Assembly: GCF_025370935.1 (NCBI RefSeq)
Contig: NC_133477.1
Location: 860,812 to 924,811 of the forward strand
DNA: 64,000 bases
Direction of reading: 5' to 3'
From: Choristoneura fumiferana
Lineage: Eukaryota; Arthropoda; Insecta; Lepidoptera; Tortricidae
Shown here: one piece after another, positions 1 to 10,739 of the stretch
How positions within the stretch are numbered: the stretch's first letter is position 1
Layout: each line of letters starts with the position of its first letter
Notes under the pieces: generated by a model
Told to the model about the DNA's origin: nothing
The model's input: the letters and a program-made list of their open reading frames with translations, nothing else
Databases searched by the model: none
Made by a program: the position numbers and the translations under genes

Positions 1-32
1 GTAAGGATTTTAATAACAAACACAGTGAAAAA

Positions 33-269
33 TTGCGTGCAAAGCATCTAGGACTTCATATTTCGGAAGAAACACCCATATTTGTTTCGGAGCAGTTGAC
101 TCCGAAGGCAGCTCGACTATATTTCCTGGCCCGTGAGCTAAAACGGCAAAAACTATTTAAGTTTTGTTGGACGGCATACGGCAATGTTTACCTCAAAAAA
201 GAAGAAAACTTGCAAGCGTTATTGATAACCAGTAAGGCTCAAATTGCAAATCTGTCCAATGGTAAATGA
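33..269 (+). mobile_element. C-terminal piece of a LINE ORF1 with FP-like domain
   Basis: A 78-residue open frame without a convincing start of its own. It reads RAKHLGLHISEE, then LTPKAARLYFLAREL, then FCWTAYGNVYLKK. This pattern (a run predicting strand, then helix, then a W-x-x-x-G-x-V-Y-L-K motif) is the C-terminal domain shared by baculovirus FP-type proteins and ORF1 proteins of many moth non-LTR retrotransposons. It lies upstream of an EN+RT reading frame on the same strand (from about 1735), so I read it as the tail of ORF1 of that LINE. The ORF runs in from the left edge. The family assignment is from recall of the motif and was not searched. Confidence 0.6.
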
Positions 270-496
270 CTATGCTCTGTACTAACTGTGCTTAAAGTGA
301 AGCTTAATATTTTTCTTTTATTTTTCTTTAATGTTATTACTGTAACAATATTTCTCAACTTAAAAACTATTGTTAACATTTATCTACACTATTACAAGAC
401 TTACACATGCACATACATTGAACAACCACCACTTACACACTCTATTTCCAACTACACGCATACTACTACGGAATAATAATTATAAACAACCGCGTA

Positions 497-1558
497 TCAT
501 GGAACTTGCAAATAATATAAACAAGGTTAATGCTGCAAAGACGCAGGCTATAATAATTGGCAGTTCCTACTTTATCGATAGACTGTCGGAAGTGGTAATA
601 CCTAAAATCTTATTTGGAGGGACTACGATCCCGTTGTCAAGTACGGTTAAGAATTTGGGTATTATCATGGACCAAACTCTTTCGTGGACTGCTCATATAA
701 ATGAGATTAGCCGTAAGCTCTTTGCATCACTTCACTCCTTGAGACGTCTGCAGAACTTTTTTCCGTTTCAAACGAAACTTACTCTCGCTCGTTCTCTGCT
801 CTTGCCTCTCCTCGATTATGGTGATATTGCTTTTGTTGACCTAAGAGAGGAGTTGCTTGACAAGCTGGAACGTTTGCTGAATGTGTGTATCAGGTACATT
901 TATGGTCTACGTAAGTATGATCATGTCTCCCAATTCCGCAAACAGCTTCATTGGCTACCTATTCGTCATCGCAGAGACATTCATACCCTTTGTCTTCTTT
1001 ATAATGTCCTGTTTAACCCTGCTTCTCCTTCTTACCTGTCTGAAAGATTTAGCTACTTGGCCACTGGAAGTGGACACCGTTTGCGGTCGAGTTCCAAACT
1101 TACACTTGCCTTCCCGCCTAACAACGCGCGCTCTTATGCTAAATCTTTCACTTTCCATTCAGTCAAGCTGTGGAACGATTTACCCTTGTCTCTTAAGGGA
1201 ATCTCCGTCTGTGGCCTCGTTCAGGGAGAGTTTAAAGAAATTATGGCTGGACACTGACACCTGAGATGAGACTGTTTCGCTTTTGTAATTGTTTGTTATA
1301 TTTCTTTTGTTTTATGTTAGTTTTAATGTAAATAATGTTGTATTTATTTTATCTCTTTTGAGTATTTCTGTTTTGTCTCTTTACCGCATGTAATTTTCCG
1401 CTTATCCTCTATATAACCAAATGTTTTTTCCTAACTAGGTTAGCTGGAAGAGATCCCTTTTTAGGGATAAGCTCGCCTTTGTTCTCCTCTCTGTGTATTT
1501 GTATTTTTATTTTTATGTGCAATAAAGAGTTTACATACATACATACATACATTTTGAA
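497..1558 (+). mobile_element. 5'-truncated LINE: end of reverse transcriptase plus 3' tail
   Basis: The frame ending at 1257 encodes the post-catalytic part of a CR1/Jockey-type reverse transcriptase: AKTQAIIIGSS, VKNLGIIMDQTLSW, then the thumb and connection region with LDYGDIAF and YIYGLRKYDHVSQF, ending in KLWNDLPLSLKGIS. The YADD core is absent, so the copy is 5'-truncated and dead. The 3' UTR contains CTGGAAGAGATC and ends with CAATAAAGAG and a CATA repeat at about 1531-1558. It sits between ORF1 and ORF2 of another LINE and was therefore probably inserted into it. A close relative is at 26188-26775. Confidence 0.8.
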
Positions 1559-1734
1559 ACCTGCCGTGCTGCTTGTTACACTTATTTTTTGGTCTGTGTC
1601 ACTGACTTATCAGTATCTAAAACTCAAATCAGTCAATTATAAGGTTGAAAATCAGTTTCTCATGCCCAGTTACCACTTGTTACCTCATTTGACACGGGTA
1701 AATGGCTAATCACCACTATTTTAGATGAAATCGA

Positions 1735-4640
1735 TGACTCTATCTCCCCGTCCAAATCAAGTATATGTGACCCTGAGGAATGTAGTAACTTTTTGGAGCC
1801 TCTGAGCAGTTATTTAAAGGTTCTTCAACTCAATATTAGGAGTATAAACTGTTTATTTTTAATGGCTTACTAATTTTTTTAAGTAGAATCGACTTTATGT
1901 GCGACGTAATTATCCTTTCCGAATGTTGGCTTAATTCAGCGCATTATGTTCCAAGCTTACCAGGTTACCAAGCATTTAAATCAAAACATAGTAATCAAAA
2001 TGACGGCGTAGTAATTTATGCCAAAACTGACCTATCTGTGTCTATTGAGGAAACGGAGCTGTGTGATGCAAACTCTCTTATTTTGAAAATAAGGGAGGAC
2101 ATAGCGATAATAGCCGTTTATCGGTCTCCCTCTAAACATTGTATAAATGATTTTGTATCCAGTCTGGACAGAATTCTTTCGAAGCTGTCCTCATTTCGGT
2201 GTGTTAGTGTTATCGGTGACATTAATATCAATATTTCCCCTAATACCACAGACTCACGCTCTGATGAGTATCTTCTTCTGCTAGCATCGCATGCTCTACT
2301 ACCTGCCCACACTCTCCCCACACGTGATGGAAGTTGCTTGGATCATGTTATGTTAAAGAGCAATAGGGAGGCAGTTGTCATGGTGTTAAACTCCTCCATT
2401 ACCGACCATGCGCCTGTGCTTTTTTGTAGTGAGTATAAATTAAAATCCAAATGCTATCAGTCTGTTAAAAGAGTGGACATGCCGGCTGTAGTTGAGGATA
2501 TCTCCGGAGCTGACTTTTCATTTCTCTATTCCTATCAAGATTCGAACTTAGCGGCTGATAAACTTATCAAACTTTTGTCATCGATTATTAAGTCCCACAC
2601 TACCTTAGTGTCAACTCCTAGAAGATCGCGTATTTTTAAACCCTGGATTACCCCTGGCCTTCTCCGTTGCATTAAAAATCGCGACAAACTTCATGTCAAA
2701 TTAAAAAAAGATGTTAATAACTCTGCTTTAAAAACAACGTACTTACGCTATAGAAACTTCAGAAATTAAGCTCAATTATGAACAGGGCTTGATGGAGAGG
2801 GCCAGAGGTAAACCAAAAGAGACATGGAATGCCATCAAGCAGGTTGCAGGTATAAACCAAGTCAAATCGACCCCACATGAATTACTTTCCCTTTGCTCAG
2901 ATCCTCTTTCCTCTGCAAATTCCGTTAATATTTTTTTTGTAAACGCTGGTCGCTCTCTGGCACTTAATATTACTCGTGATAGGAACTATTTGATACATTC
3001 AAACAATTACAATCTTAATACACAATTAAATTCTATGGCAATTATTCATACTGATGACTCGGAGGTGGAAGAGTTAGTTCTTGGTTTGAGGACAAATTGT
3101 TCGCTTGGTGATGATGGTATATCAGCTGCTATTTTAAAGGAATGCCGTAATGTACTTGTCCCTGTCCTGACATTTATTTTTAACCTAAGTATTTCCACGG
3201 GTAATTTTCCCACAGTTTTAAAAAAGGCTTTGGTTCACCCTATACACAAGAGTGGTAGTAAGGCAAACATGAATAATTATCGCCCCATTTCAGTTCTCAC
3301 GACCATATCTAAGGTCTTTGAAAAGATTCTTAACAAACGCCTTATCAATTATCTAGATCATCACAACGTTATAGCTACAAACCAGTTTGGTTTTAGGAGG
3401 GGCAGATCCACGGAGGATGCTGTAGTTTTGCTTACGGATACTATTGTTAAAAAACCTTGAATCTAAACGTAAGACTATAGGTGTCTTCTTGGATCTTTCC
3501 AAGGCATTTGACACGGTTTCTATCCCCATTTTGCTGAAAAAAATGGAAGCCATTGGTATTAGAGGCCTTGCCCTTGATATTTTTAAAAGTTACCTTACAT
3601 GTAGATCTCAAAGTGTTGTAATTGATGACAAAACAAAAAGTGATGAATTACCTCTGAATTACGGGGTGCCGCAGGGGAGCGTCTTGGGCCCGACTTTGTT
3701 TAATATTTATATTAATGATCTGTGTACACTTCGGTTGCAAAATTGTAGTATTATAGCGTATGCTGATGACACTGCTTTGATCATAAATGGTGAAAATTGG
3801 ATTAGTGCTAAAACATTGGCTGAAGATGCTCTTCGCCAAGTATCCCATTGGCTTATGGCAAATCTGCTTACACTTAATGTAGATAAATCTAAATTTTTAA
3901 CCTTCTCTCCTTCAGCCTCAACTCAACCGAACAATGAACTTGATGGGATTGTTGTCCATAACTGTATTGACCAGTCTGATTTTTGTAAATGTCCGTCTCT
4001 CTCACACGCTAATTATATTAAATACTTGGGTGTGATCGTGGATTGTAATCTGCGATGGAAGCTTCACATTGATAGTTTGGCTGCAAAAATAAGGAAACTT
4101 ATTTGTTTAAAAAAAGTTAAGATCTGTAGTTGGACACCAGACTTTAAAAACTGTCTACTTTGCGCTCGCGCAGTCACTCTTAACCTATTGCATTGGTGTG
4201 TGGGGTGGTGCCGCTAAGACGTTTCTCCTGCGGATCGAAAGGGCCCAACGAGCAATCTTGAAGGTCATGACCAAAAAAAACTTTTAGGTACCCTACGATT
4301 GATCTTTACCGTGAATGTCAAGTTCTAACGGTGAGAGGTTTATTTATTCGACAGGATATACTTAGGAAACATAGGGAGCTTAAGTTTGATCCAGAGCTTA
4401 TCTCGAATAAGCGGCGAATGGACCGTGTCTGTGCGGTGAACACTTCTCGTTTGGCACTCTCCGGCCGCCTTTTCCACTATCTTAGTCCAAAGCTCTATAA
4501 TAAAATTAATAAGTTGAAAAAAATATATACACTTACACTTAGAGAATGCAAAATTAAGATTTCAAATTGGCTGATGGAATTAAATAATTTATTGAATCAA
4601 GCGTTACTTTGCGGAGGTCCATATCAATGAACTAAAATAA
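1735..4640 (+). mobile_element. Non-LTR retrotransposon ORF2 (APE endonuclease + RT), frameshifted
   Basis: The endonuclease part shows LNIRSIN near 1832, VIILSECW (catalytic Glu), VIGDININI and ITDHAPV, the APE-type signature order. The RT part follows with YRPISVLTTISKVFEKI, FGFRRGRSTEDAV, GVFLDLSKAFDTV, GVPQGSVLGPTLFNIYINDL and YADDTAL, so all the core RT blocks are present. The frame is broken near 2769, near 3440-3460, and between 4217 and 4331. The last part ends with LNQALLCGGPYQ and a stop at 4630. With at least three breaks the copy cannot make an intact polymerase. It is Jockey/CR1-like; the exact clade is uncertain. Confidence 0.85.
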
Positions 4641-4870
4641 TTTCCTTGCTCACCCGCGACCTTACGATAGCTAAGCTTATGCAAAATATGCGTGTTCATG
4701 CAGTTCCTCCACCTCCACACTGTAAGAACACACACAAATCACACAAACCCATCCATCACCACTACCACACTACACTGACGATGACTCTGAAGATGAGCTC
4801 TGGTTGAGTTCGAAACGCGTCAGTGTAGTGTGGTGGTGGTGATGGATGGGTTTGTGTGATTTGTGTTTGC
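4641..4870 (+). repeat. LINE 3' tail carrying a long perfect-type hairpin
   Basis: After the ORF2 stop, the sequence continues as a 3' region that recurs at 63704-64000 and, in part, at 60198-60330. Positions 4735-4780 and 4818-4863 are inverted copies of each other (46 bp, one mismatch) with a 37-bp loop. The loop is in the opposite orientation to the same loop sequence at about 63932-63966. Confidence 0.75.
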
Positions 4871-5300
4871 ATGAGATTGCATGATAGTATGTATATGCTA
4901 CTATTGACTTGTTCATAACTTGTAATCTCCTATAACCTTATGATATGAGGAAGTTATTGAATGTATCTGACTGTACTTGTCAGCGCTTATCGGTGAGTTT
5001 CCGGGATGGGGGCCTGGAGATCTGTAATACAGGTTTTACCTAGTTCAGACTCCAGTCCCTCACAAAAGTTACCAGTACCAGTACCTACTTATTCTAAAAC
5101 TACATTATATAGTTTTCACAACTATTGCTGTCCTGTGTGTATTGCTGCTGTATTGTATGTACCTATGTACTTTTGTGAGGAGAAAATAAATGATTATTAT
5201 TATTTTCGATGGATTGCTTTTTCTCAGCTCTAGGCTGGTATTAACTACATTTACGGGTTATCCACCAAGTAAATGTAGCAAGAGTTGTAATAAATATCTT
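4871..5300. other. Spacer without recognised feature
   Basis: AT-rich sequence between the LINE tail and the minus-strand R4-like fragment. It contains an AATAAATGATTATTATTATT run near 5185, which looks like the poly(A)-like tail of another retroelement remnant. No coding signal was seen. Confidence 0.4.
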
Positions 5301-6352
5301 TTAAGAAGATTGCTGAGGGCTATTTTCAGGGTCTAGTTGCATGAACTTTCTCACTATTCTGCATGTATTAAGTATTGCGGCTTTTTGTAAAATTGTGTAC
5401 ACGTGTGATTTTATGCCTAATAATTTTAAGCTATGGTGTAGGTGGTTTGGGATGACGCCTGTTGTAGATAGGACTATTGGGACTACGTACACTTTTTCCT
5501 GTCTCCATAGTCTAGCAACTTCGTCTTTTAGGTCTGCGTATTTTGTTATTTTTTCCGTGATGGTCTTTTGTAAATTGTGTGTGTTAGGGATTGAGATATC
5601 TATGAGGTATGTAGTTTTGTTTATTTTATCTATTATTGTGATGTCAGGTCTATTATAGTGGATAGTACGATCTGTGAGTATGGCGCGGTCGTAGTATAAT
5701 TTGTGTGTTGTATTCTCAAGTACTACCTGTGGTGTGTATTTGTAGTACGGGGTGTGTGTGTCTTGTATAAGTTTATGTTTGTGTGCCAGGTTTTGATGGA
5801 TGATGTTTGCGATTTGATTGTGTCTGTGTGTGTAGTCTGTTTGTGTTAGCGTTGTGCATGCTCCGGTTATGTGTTGTATGGTTTCAGATTGGTTATGACA
5901 TCTGCGGCATTTGTCGTTTGTGAGTGTTGGATCTTTTATTATATATTTTCGGTAGTTTTTAGTATTTACGATTTGGTCCTGAATTGCAATAATGAAACCT
6001 TCAGTTTCTGGGAACAAACTGCCTATTTTTAGCCATGTGTTTGATGCAGGTGTGTCTATGTGTGTTTGTTCTAAGTCACGAGGATGTCGTCCATGAAGTA
6101 CCTTTTTCTTCCAATTATTTATAAGTTCTGCTTGTGGGTCATTGCCGTTAATATTTTGCGTGTCAGGTGGTTCGTGTAGGTTTAGCGGAGTGTAGTTGTG
6201 GTCATTTTGGACAATTGTATTGTGTATATTGCTTGTACGTGATTTGGTGTGAAAATATGTTTGTAAGCTGTGTATTTGTTTTTTCCAGAGATAATGAATG
6301 TTTATCATGCCCCTACCTCCTTCCTGTCTCTTGATAGTCAGTCTTTCTATCG
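5301..6352 (-). mobile_element. R4/Dong-like LINE C-terminus (CCHC finger + restriction-like endonuclease)
   Basis: A 335-residue minus-strand frame, continuing upstream to about 6352 with IERLTIKRQEGGRG, which resembles the RT thumb (R-L-x-x-x-R-x-x-G-G-R-G) of R2/R4-group elements. Then come a CCHC finger, C-RR-C-(8)-H-ITGA-C, and a restriction-like endonuclease core: RPDITIID, then TYLIDISIP, then EKITKYADLKDEV. The order CCHC-then-PD-(D/E)xK is diagnostic of site-specific LINEs of the R2/R4/Dong type and differs from the APE-type LINEs elsewhere here. The copy is truncated on its 5' side at a CATA microsatellite (6362-6397). The C-terminal frame itself is intact for over 1 kb, which suggests fairly recent insertion. 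Confidence 0.8.
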
Positions 6353-6361
6353 CAGATTATT

Positions 6362-6397
6362 ATACATGCATACATACATACATACTTACATACATAG
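6362..6397. repeat. CATA microsatellite
   Basis: Imperfect CATA/CTTA repeats abutting the truncated end of the R4-like LINE. Confidence 0.85.
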
Positions 6398-6639
6398 GCT
6401 TGAAAAACATAACCCTCCTTCGGGCAGTCGGGTAAAAAGTTAACATTTCAGGAAAATGGATAGAAATACGAAAAAAAATTTTTTTTTCGTTTCCCGCAAT
6501 ACCTAAGTAAATCAGCTGATTGGGCGTCTTGAATGGGAAGACGAAAAACATTTTTAATTTTAAGACACATTCACCCCTTAATTAAATAGTGTCGGGTAAC
6601 AATTTATACACCTTCAGTGTATATGTCGGCGGCCGATCG

Positions 6640-7000
6640 TAAAATCCGCCAGATCACGAAATTCCTAGGCATATCGTGAAATGCCGCCATTTCATGAATT
6701 GGCTAAGGGACATCCGCCATATCGTTCAAAACTCACCGTTTATCGATTTGCCTAGTGACGTTTAGGCAGATCATGAAATTCCTAGGCATATCATGAAGCG
6801 CCGCCATTTCATGATTTGGCCAGTTTAGGCAGATCATGAAATTCCTAGGCGTATCATGATATCGGTTCTGGCACTTCGACGCTCGCTTTGCTCGCTCATT
6901 TAATACTATCCTCGATTTGGCCAATTTTTTTCAGTGCACAGAATCATGAAAATTTCCTAGGCGTATCATGAACGGCCGCGCATATCGATGTTCTAGGCAC
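6640..7000. repeat. Short direct repeats built on ATCATGAAATTCCTAGGC
   Basis: About five spaced copies of a 25-50 bp unit containing (A)TCGTGAAATTCCTAGGCATATC and CCGCCATTTCATGA occur at about 6653, 6680, 6772, 6832 and 6943. Half units are in both senses, as the core is partly self-complementary. There is no coding content. The class is not recognised. Confidence 0.7.
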
Positions 7001-7686
7001 GAATGCGTTGCTCTGGCCGTATTATTTCGATCGGCCGGCCGACATATATATCACAAAGATAAACAATTAAATAATATAGAACTAGGTTCTGTATATATAA
7101 TAATTACATTAGATACTTAAAATAAGTTATTAAAATTTATCATCATAATAACAATAAAATTCAATTTATTAAAATCTCAACCACGGGGAATTTGATTCTT
7201 GTGTACGCGGCAACACAGAATGGCGTTTAGGGTTCATGTTATTTTATTTTGTAATTTCGAAATAATACGATATTCACTGATGGTATGTGATACCAGTGTC
7301 CTTCTTATTTCTTGTAGTATTATTTTTACACAGTTTCACTGCGCAAACTGGCATTTTACTTCGGTTTATGACCAAAATTTAACAAAAACATTCGGTACAT
7401 GCACCTTACGCACAGTGCAACGCGACTGACTCGCCTCGTGCTCGGGTACGCCGAATTCGGCGTACTATTTGTTGCCGCATTTGACAAGTACGCCGGCGGT
7501 ATCTAGACGAGCGAGCGCGCGAGACCAATCATACATCTAAGCCTTTTTGTTTTTCATTTTTGTGCAATAAAGAGTATAAACAAACAAACAAATAATTCAG
7601 AGCACTTATTAATCAACGTTTTTAAAATGTACTCAAACATGTCGCATCTAGACCCAGCGTATCTAATCCTGTTTTTTTTCCAACAG
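7001..7686. other. Spacer; LINE tail remnant at about 7550-7590
   Basis: AT-rich DNA with no credible exon. TGCAATAAAGAGTATAAAC followed by an AAAC repeat at 7561-7590 matches the tail of the LINE family at 1500-1558. Confidence 0.5.
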
Positions 7687-7820
7687 GTTTATTTGAAGTT
7701 TTTAATAAAAACAAAACTAATCAAGTAATTTATTTGGCTCTATATGCTGACGAATTAGCCCTGAAACAAGAATACCACTTAGTCAGTTTCGGCAAATACT
7801 ACCTGTATTTTGTATTTTCG
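7687..7820 (+). CDS. Candidate internal exon of an unrecognised membrane-protein gene
   Basis: A strong acceptor (T-rich tract, then CAACAG at 7681-7686) and a strong donor (TCG|GTAAGT at 7821) bound a 134-nt open segment. Read in the frame that joins the next exon, it gives 44 residues: LFEVFNKNKTNQ, VIYLALYADELALKQ, EYHLVSFGKYYLYFVFS. It starts in phase 1 (2 nt complete a codon) and ends in phase 0. The downstream candidate at 10050 also starts in phase 0. The end of this exon and the start of the next together make one hydrophobic segment. Upstream exons were not found and may be beyond the left edge. I do not recognise the family. It could be part of a pseudogene. Confidence 0.45.
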
Positions 7821-8149
7821 GTAAGTAAGAAGAGTTCTCATTGTAACTTATCTTTTTTGTTTCGTGTTTTATACTATTTCTTTGTAAATAAATATACAAA
7901 CTAAGTAATTAATATAGGGTCATATGTCCAACAATGAAACTTAAGTACACAGTGAAACATTGCGATATTTTAAAGTGCCACGATGCCAGATCGTGCATAT
8001 CGCGTAAGGACCCCCAGGGTTGCTGAGGATTCCTCTTCCACTTCCTCATAATACGGAAGTTCTGTAATATTTTGAGTTTCTCAACCGTTACCGCATCCTA
8101 ATAAATAAATAAAAAATCCTATTCCGTTATCGCTTCCTCAAAATTTAAG

Positions 8150-8308
8150 AGGAATTTAAGAGGCGGGCCGATTTGGATGAAAATTTTTGTGCGTGTTCAA
8201 GGGGATTCGAGAATGGTTTAGATTCACAATTTGGTCCACTGGAAAATAATCTTTTCATTAATTTTTGTGTGTACTTACAGTGTGTCAACGTCTGTCGGGT
8301 CCGCTAGT
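8150..8308 (+). mobile_element. Helitron-like 3' end
   Basis: A segment ending GTCGGGTCCGCTAGT, with the CTAGT terminus expected of Helitrons. It lies inside the TIR element at 7915-9068. Confidence 0.4.
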
Positions 8309-8324
8309 ATTTATATATTTCATA

Positions 8325-8425
8325 TCATCCTCCTCATCCGCTTCCTCTTCTGCTTCCTCATCCGCATCCTTTAAATTTGTGCTTGACACTTCTTCTTCCT
8401 CATAATCACTTCCTCAACAATCCTA
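8325..8425. repeat. CTTCCTCATCCG-type low-complexity tract
   Basis: Imperfect repeats of TTCCTC(A/T)TCCGC. A shorter patch of the same type is at 8030-8050. Confidence 0.7.
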
Positions 8426-9160
8426 AAGGACACCCTTGAGAACCCCCCACTGTACTCCACTTTGCATTGGCGTCACGTAAAGGAACACGTTTCTACGGAG
8501 CTTTTTCAGTATTATTGGCACAAAAATAAATATTTTTAGCATTTTTTGTAGATTTTTCATTAAATTATGATTACAAATTCAATATATTTGATACTTTCCT
8601 AATACATATTTTAAACAAATTTTGTGGATTATCGTGGACGTATTAAAGTGAGACAATGTAGCAGGCAAAAATTCGAGGTTAATATAAAATACCTTAGGTA
8701 GTCAACAATGAAACATTTACGCATGGGACATTCAATGAGGCTGATTAAAGTTAAAGTAATTTAAACCGTTTTGATTATATTCGTGCATTGACATAAATAC
8801 GTATTACATAAATACACATTGTCACGTTTCATTGTTAAATATGTAATGTTTCATTCTGTACACCACTGTGGACACAGTGAAACATTTCCCATTTCTTTTT
8901 ACTTTTTATATTTTTGATGACTTACTACACATTTCTAAAGTATACTGTATATGTCACCCGAAACCCAATAAAATTACCTAAGTACTGTAAAAAATTCTGA
9001 CTTCTATCTGTTAAAAGATTTATGAGATTTTGATATTTATGTGTTTCATTGTTGGACACTTGACCCTACCTCTACTTAATATTGACCCTACCTCTACTTA
9101 ATATAATTTATACTTTTCAGTACCTAAACTAATTATTTTAACTATACTATTTATCATACA

Positions 9161-9493
9161 ACTAGAGTTTACCCGCAGCTTCGCACGCGTAAACTATTCG
9201 ATTTGATAGTTTAGTTACAATTGAAATTACGGGATTTTACGAAATTCCCCTGGGAATTCCGAAGCTTTATATCGTGGTCTTCATTGACGTTGTAGGTACT
9301 AAGAACAACTGTACAAAATGACTCTAAGCCCGGCGGTTGAAATTTCATGATTTTATGTATCCCTATCCCGTGGGAATATCGGGATTAAGAGGAGCCTATG
9401 TGTTATTCCAGATGTCCAGCTATCTACATACCAAATTTCATCCACACACACACACACACACACACAGAAACACAAACTTTCGCATTTATAATA
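9161..9493 (-). mobile_element. Helitron-like element (family 1), minus orientation
   Basis: It begins ACTAGAGTTTACCCGCAGCTTCGCACGCG. On the minus strand this reads as a GC-rich hairpin followed by CTAGT, the Helitron 3' signature. It runs to an AAACTTTCGCATTTATAAT end and includes a CA microsatellite at 9440-9462. A second copy is at 53226-53655. Confidence 0.6.
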
Positions 9494-9631
9494 TTCTGTG
9501 ACCTGTACCGAAACTATTCTATAGGATTTAGTTCACAATGGTGAAGGGACACTGCGGATGGTGCAGCTATGTCGTGCAGCCAACTCGTCCTCATCTAAAA
9601 CTTCATACATTGTTTGTTTTAACAATCCATA

Positions 9632-9850
9632 CTGATTTATAAATGCGAAAGTGTGTGTGTGTATGTTGTATGTTTGTCCGTCTTTCACGTCGAAACGGAG
9701 CGACGGATCGACGTGATTTTTGGCATGGAGATAGTTTATGGGCCAGAGAGTGACAGGCTAGGTACTTTTTATTCCGGAAAATACAGTTCCCCAGGGAACA
9801 GCGCGCAATAACCGAATTCCACGCGGGCGAAGCCGCGGGCAAAAGCTAGT
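9632..9850 (+). mobile_element. Helitron-like element (family 2)
   Basis: It starts with TTATAAATGCGAAAGTGTG and ends with the hairpin GCGGGCGAAGCCGCGGGC followed by AAAAGCTAGT. The hairpin plus CTAGT is a typical Helitron terminus. Non-coding. An inverted copy is at 51422-51634. Confidence 0.65.
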
Positions 9851-10049
9851 GTCCAATAAATCTTTTTTAATCATATTTTCGTCATACCATATTTATATTA
9901 CCCCGAAAAGAAAATGCCATGGAACGTAATATTTGGGTCGGGATGTTGTGGACAGGGATTACCGGGCTTTGGGTTGAAATAACGGACACTTTCCATTCTT
10001 GCAGTCCTGAATAAGTATTTATTAAATTAAATTACTTTGAGTTTGACAG

Positions 10050-10175
10050 GTCGCGGGACTCCTGTACGCCGCGCTGTTGGAGGTCGCATTCCCGGCATAT
10101 TCCAGAGAGGTGATTGAAATTATGGATATAGAAAGGAAACTGAAGAAAGCTTACGTTCGGATGTCTAAAACGTAG
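10050..10175 (+). CDS. Candidate terminal exon of the same unrecognised membrane protein
   Basis: Acceptor TTTGACAG at 10042-10049, then 41 codons and TAG at 10173-10175. The product reads VAGLLYAALLEVAFPAY, SREVIEIMDIERKL, KKAYVRMSKT. Joined to the exon ending at 7820 (both phase 0), it makes a membrane segment (YLYFVFSVAGLLYAALLEVA) followed by a short basic tail. That is a plausible C-terminus for a type of membrane protein with its tail in the cytoplasm. GC is higher than in the flanking DNA. The intervening intron would be 2.2 kb, filled by the TIR element and Helitrons. The family is not recognised. A chance ORF is possible. Confidence 0.45.
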   Translation, partial: VAGLLYAALLEVAFPAYSREVIEIMDIERKLKKAYVRMSKT

Positions 10176-10206
10176 GACCACCCATAATATTCTAGCCCTA
10201 TACTCA

Positions 10207-10262
10207 TCATCATCATCATCCCAGCGTACATATATCCCACTGCTGGGCACAGGCCTCCTCTA
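10207..10262 (-). mobile_element. 3' end of tRNA-derived SINE, minus orientation
   Basis: A CAT repeat followed by CCCAGCGTACATATATCCCACTGCTGGGCACAGGCCTCCTC, the reverse complement of the 3' end of the SINE at 12928-13240. Confidence 0.8.
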
Positions 10263-10316
10263 ATTAATTTCAGCTTAAATTTGGTACACGTATGTATATT
10301 GGGTGACAATGCTAGA

Positions 10317-10441
10317 TTATGGCACCATCAAGCTGATCTGATGATGGAGCCGGAAGGTGGGCACAGGATCTCGGTAACAAAACGACACAGCCCCGTCGAG
10401 TTTGAACTTATTTGATTTGTTTTCACGAGTACTCTTTACCT
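10317..10441 (-). repeat. Single inverted unit of the 123-bp repeat
   Basis: It matches, in inverse, the unit seen in tandem at 11199-11465 (GATGATGGAGCCGGAAGGTG, GTAACAAAACGACACAGCCCC, ACGAGTACTCTTTACCTG). Confidence 0.7.
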
Positions 10442-10739
10442 GAGGCCGTATTGTCCGCTGCAATCGCGGTCGCATTCAGCATCTCTTTCTACCCTCTTCT
10501 TGCACCATATGACAGAAAGAAGTGGTGAAAACGATTGTGATTCCAAGTGAGTTAAACTCCAATTCAATAGAATCTGACAATCCTGTAGACACTTCCAGCC
10601 TACTAATATAAACACCGGGCTGCCTAAGGCTTTGTGATGTGACTATTATTCTTTTTTGATTCCTTTTAGATGATAATTGCAACAACAGGGACATATATAA
10701 TCAAGTGTGCCCACGATAGGGTGTCTTAAATATGTAGAA

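Larger units (their letters stand above)
7915..9068. mobile_element. Non-autonomous DNA transposon, TIR starting TAGGGTCA
   Basis: The left end TAGGGTCATATGTCCAACAA at 7915 is matched in inverse at the right end (TTGTTGGACACTTGACCCTA, 9049-9068). TA at both outer ends fits a TA target site. ACAGTGAAACATT recurs inside. Another element with a Helitron-like CTAGT end is nested in it (to 8308). No transposase frame was seen. Just after it, TTGACCCTACCTCTACTTAATA is duplicated in tandem (9060-9104). Confidence 0.7.

Noticed and set aside
955..1158. Minus-strand ORF inside the LINE RT fragment
   Set aside because: Antisense shadow of RT coding sequence.
6640..7000. CRISPR-like array of repeats and spacers
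   Set aside because: The spacing is irregular, units are partial and in both senses, and the DNA is from an animal nuclear genome.
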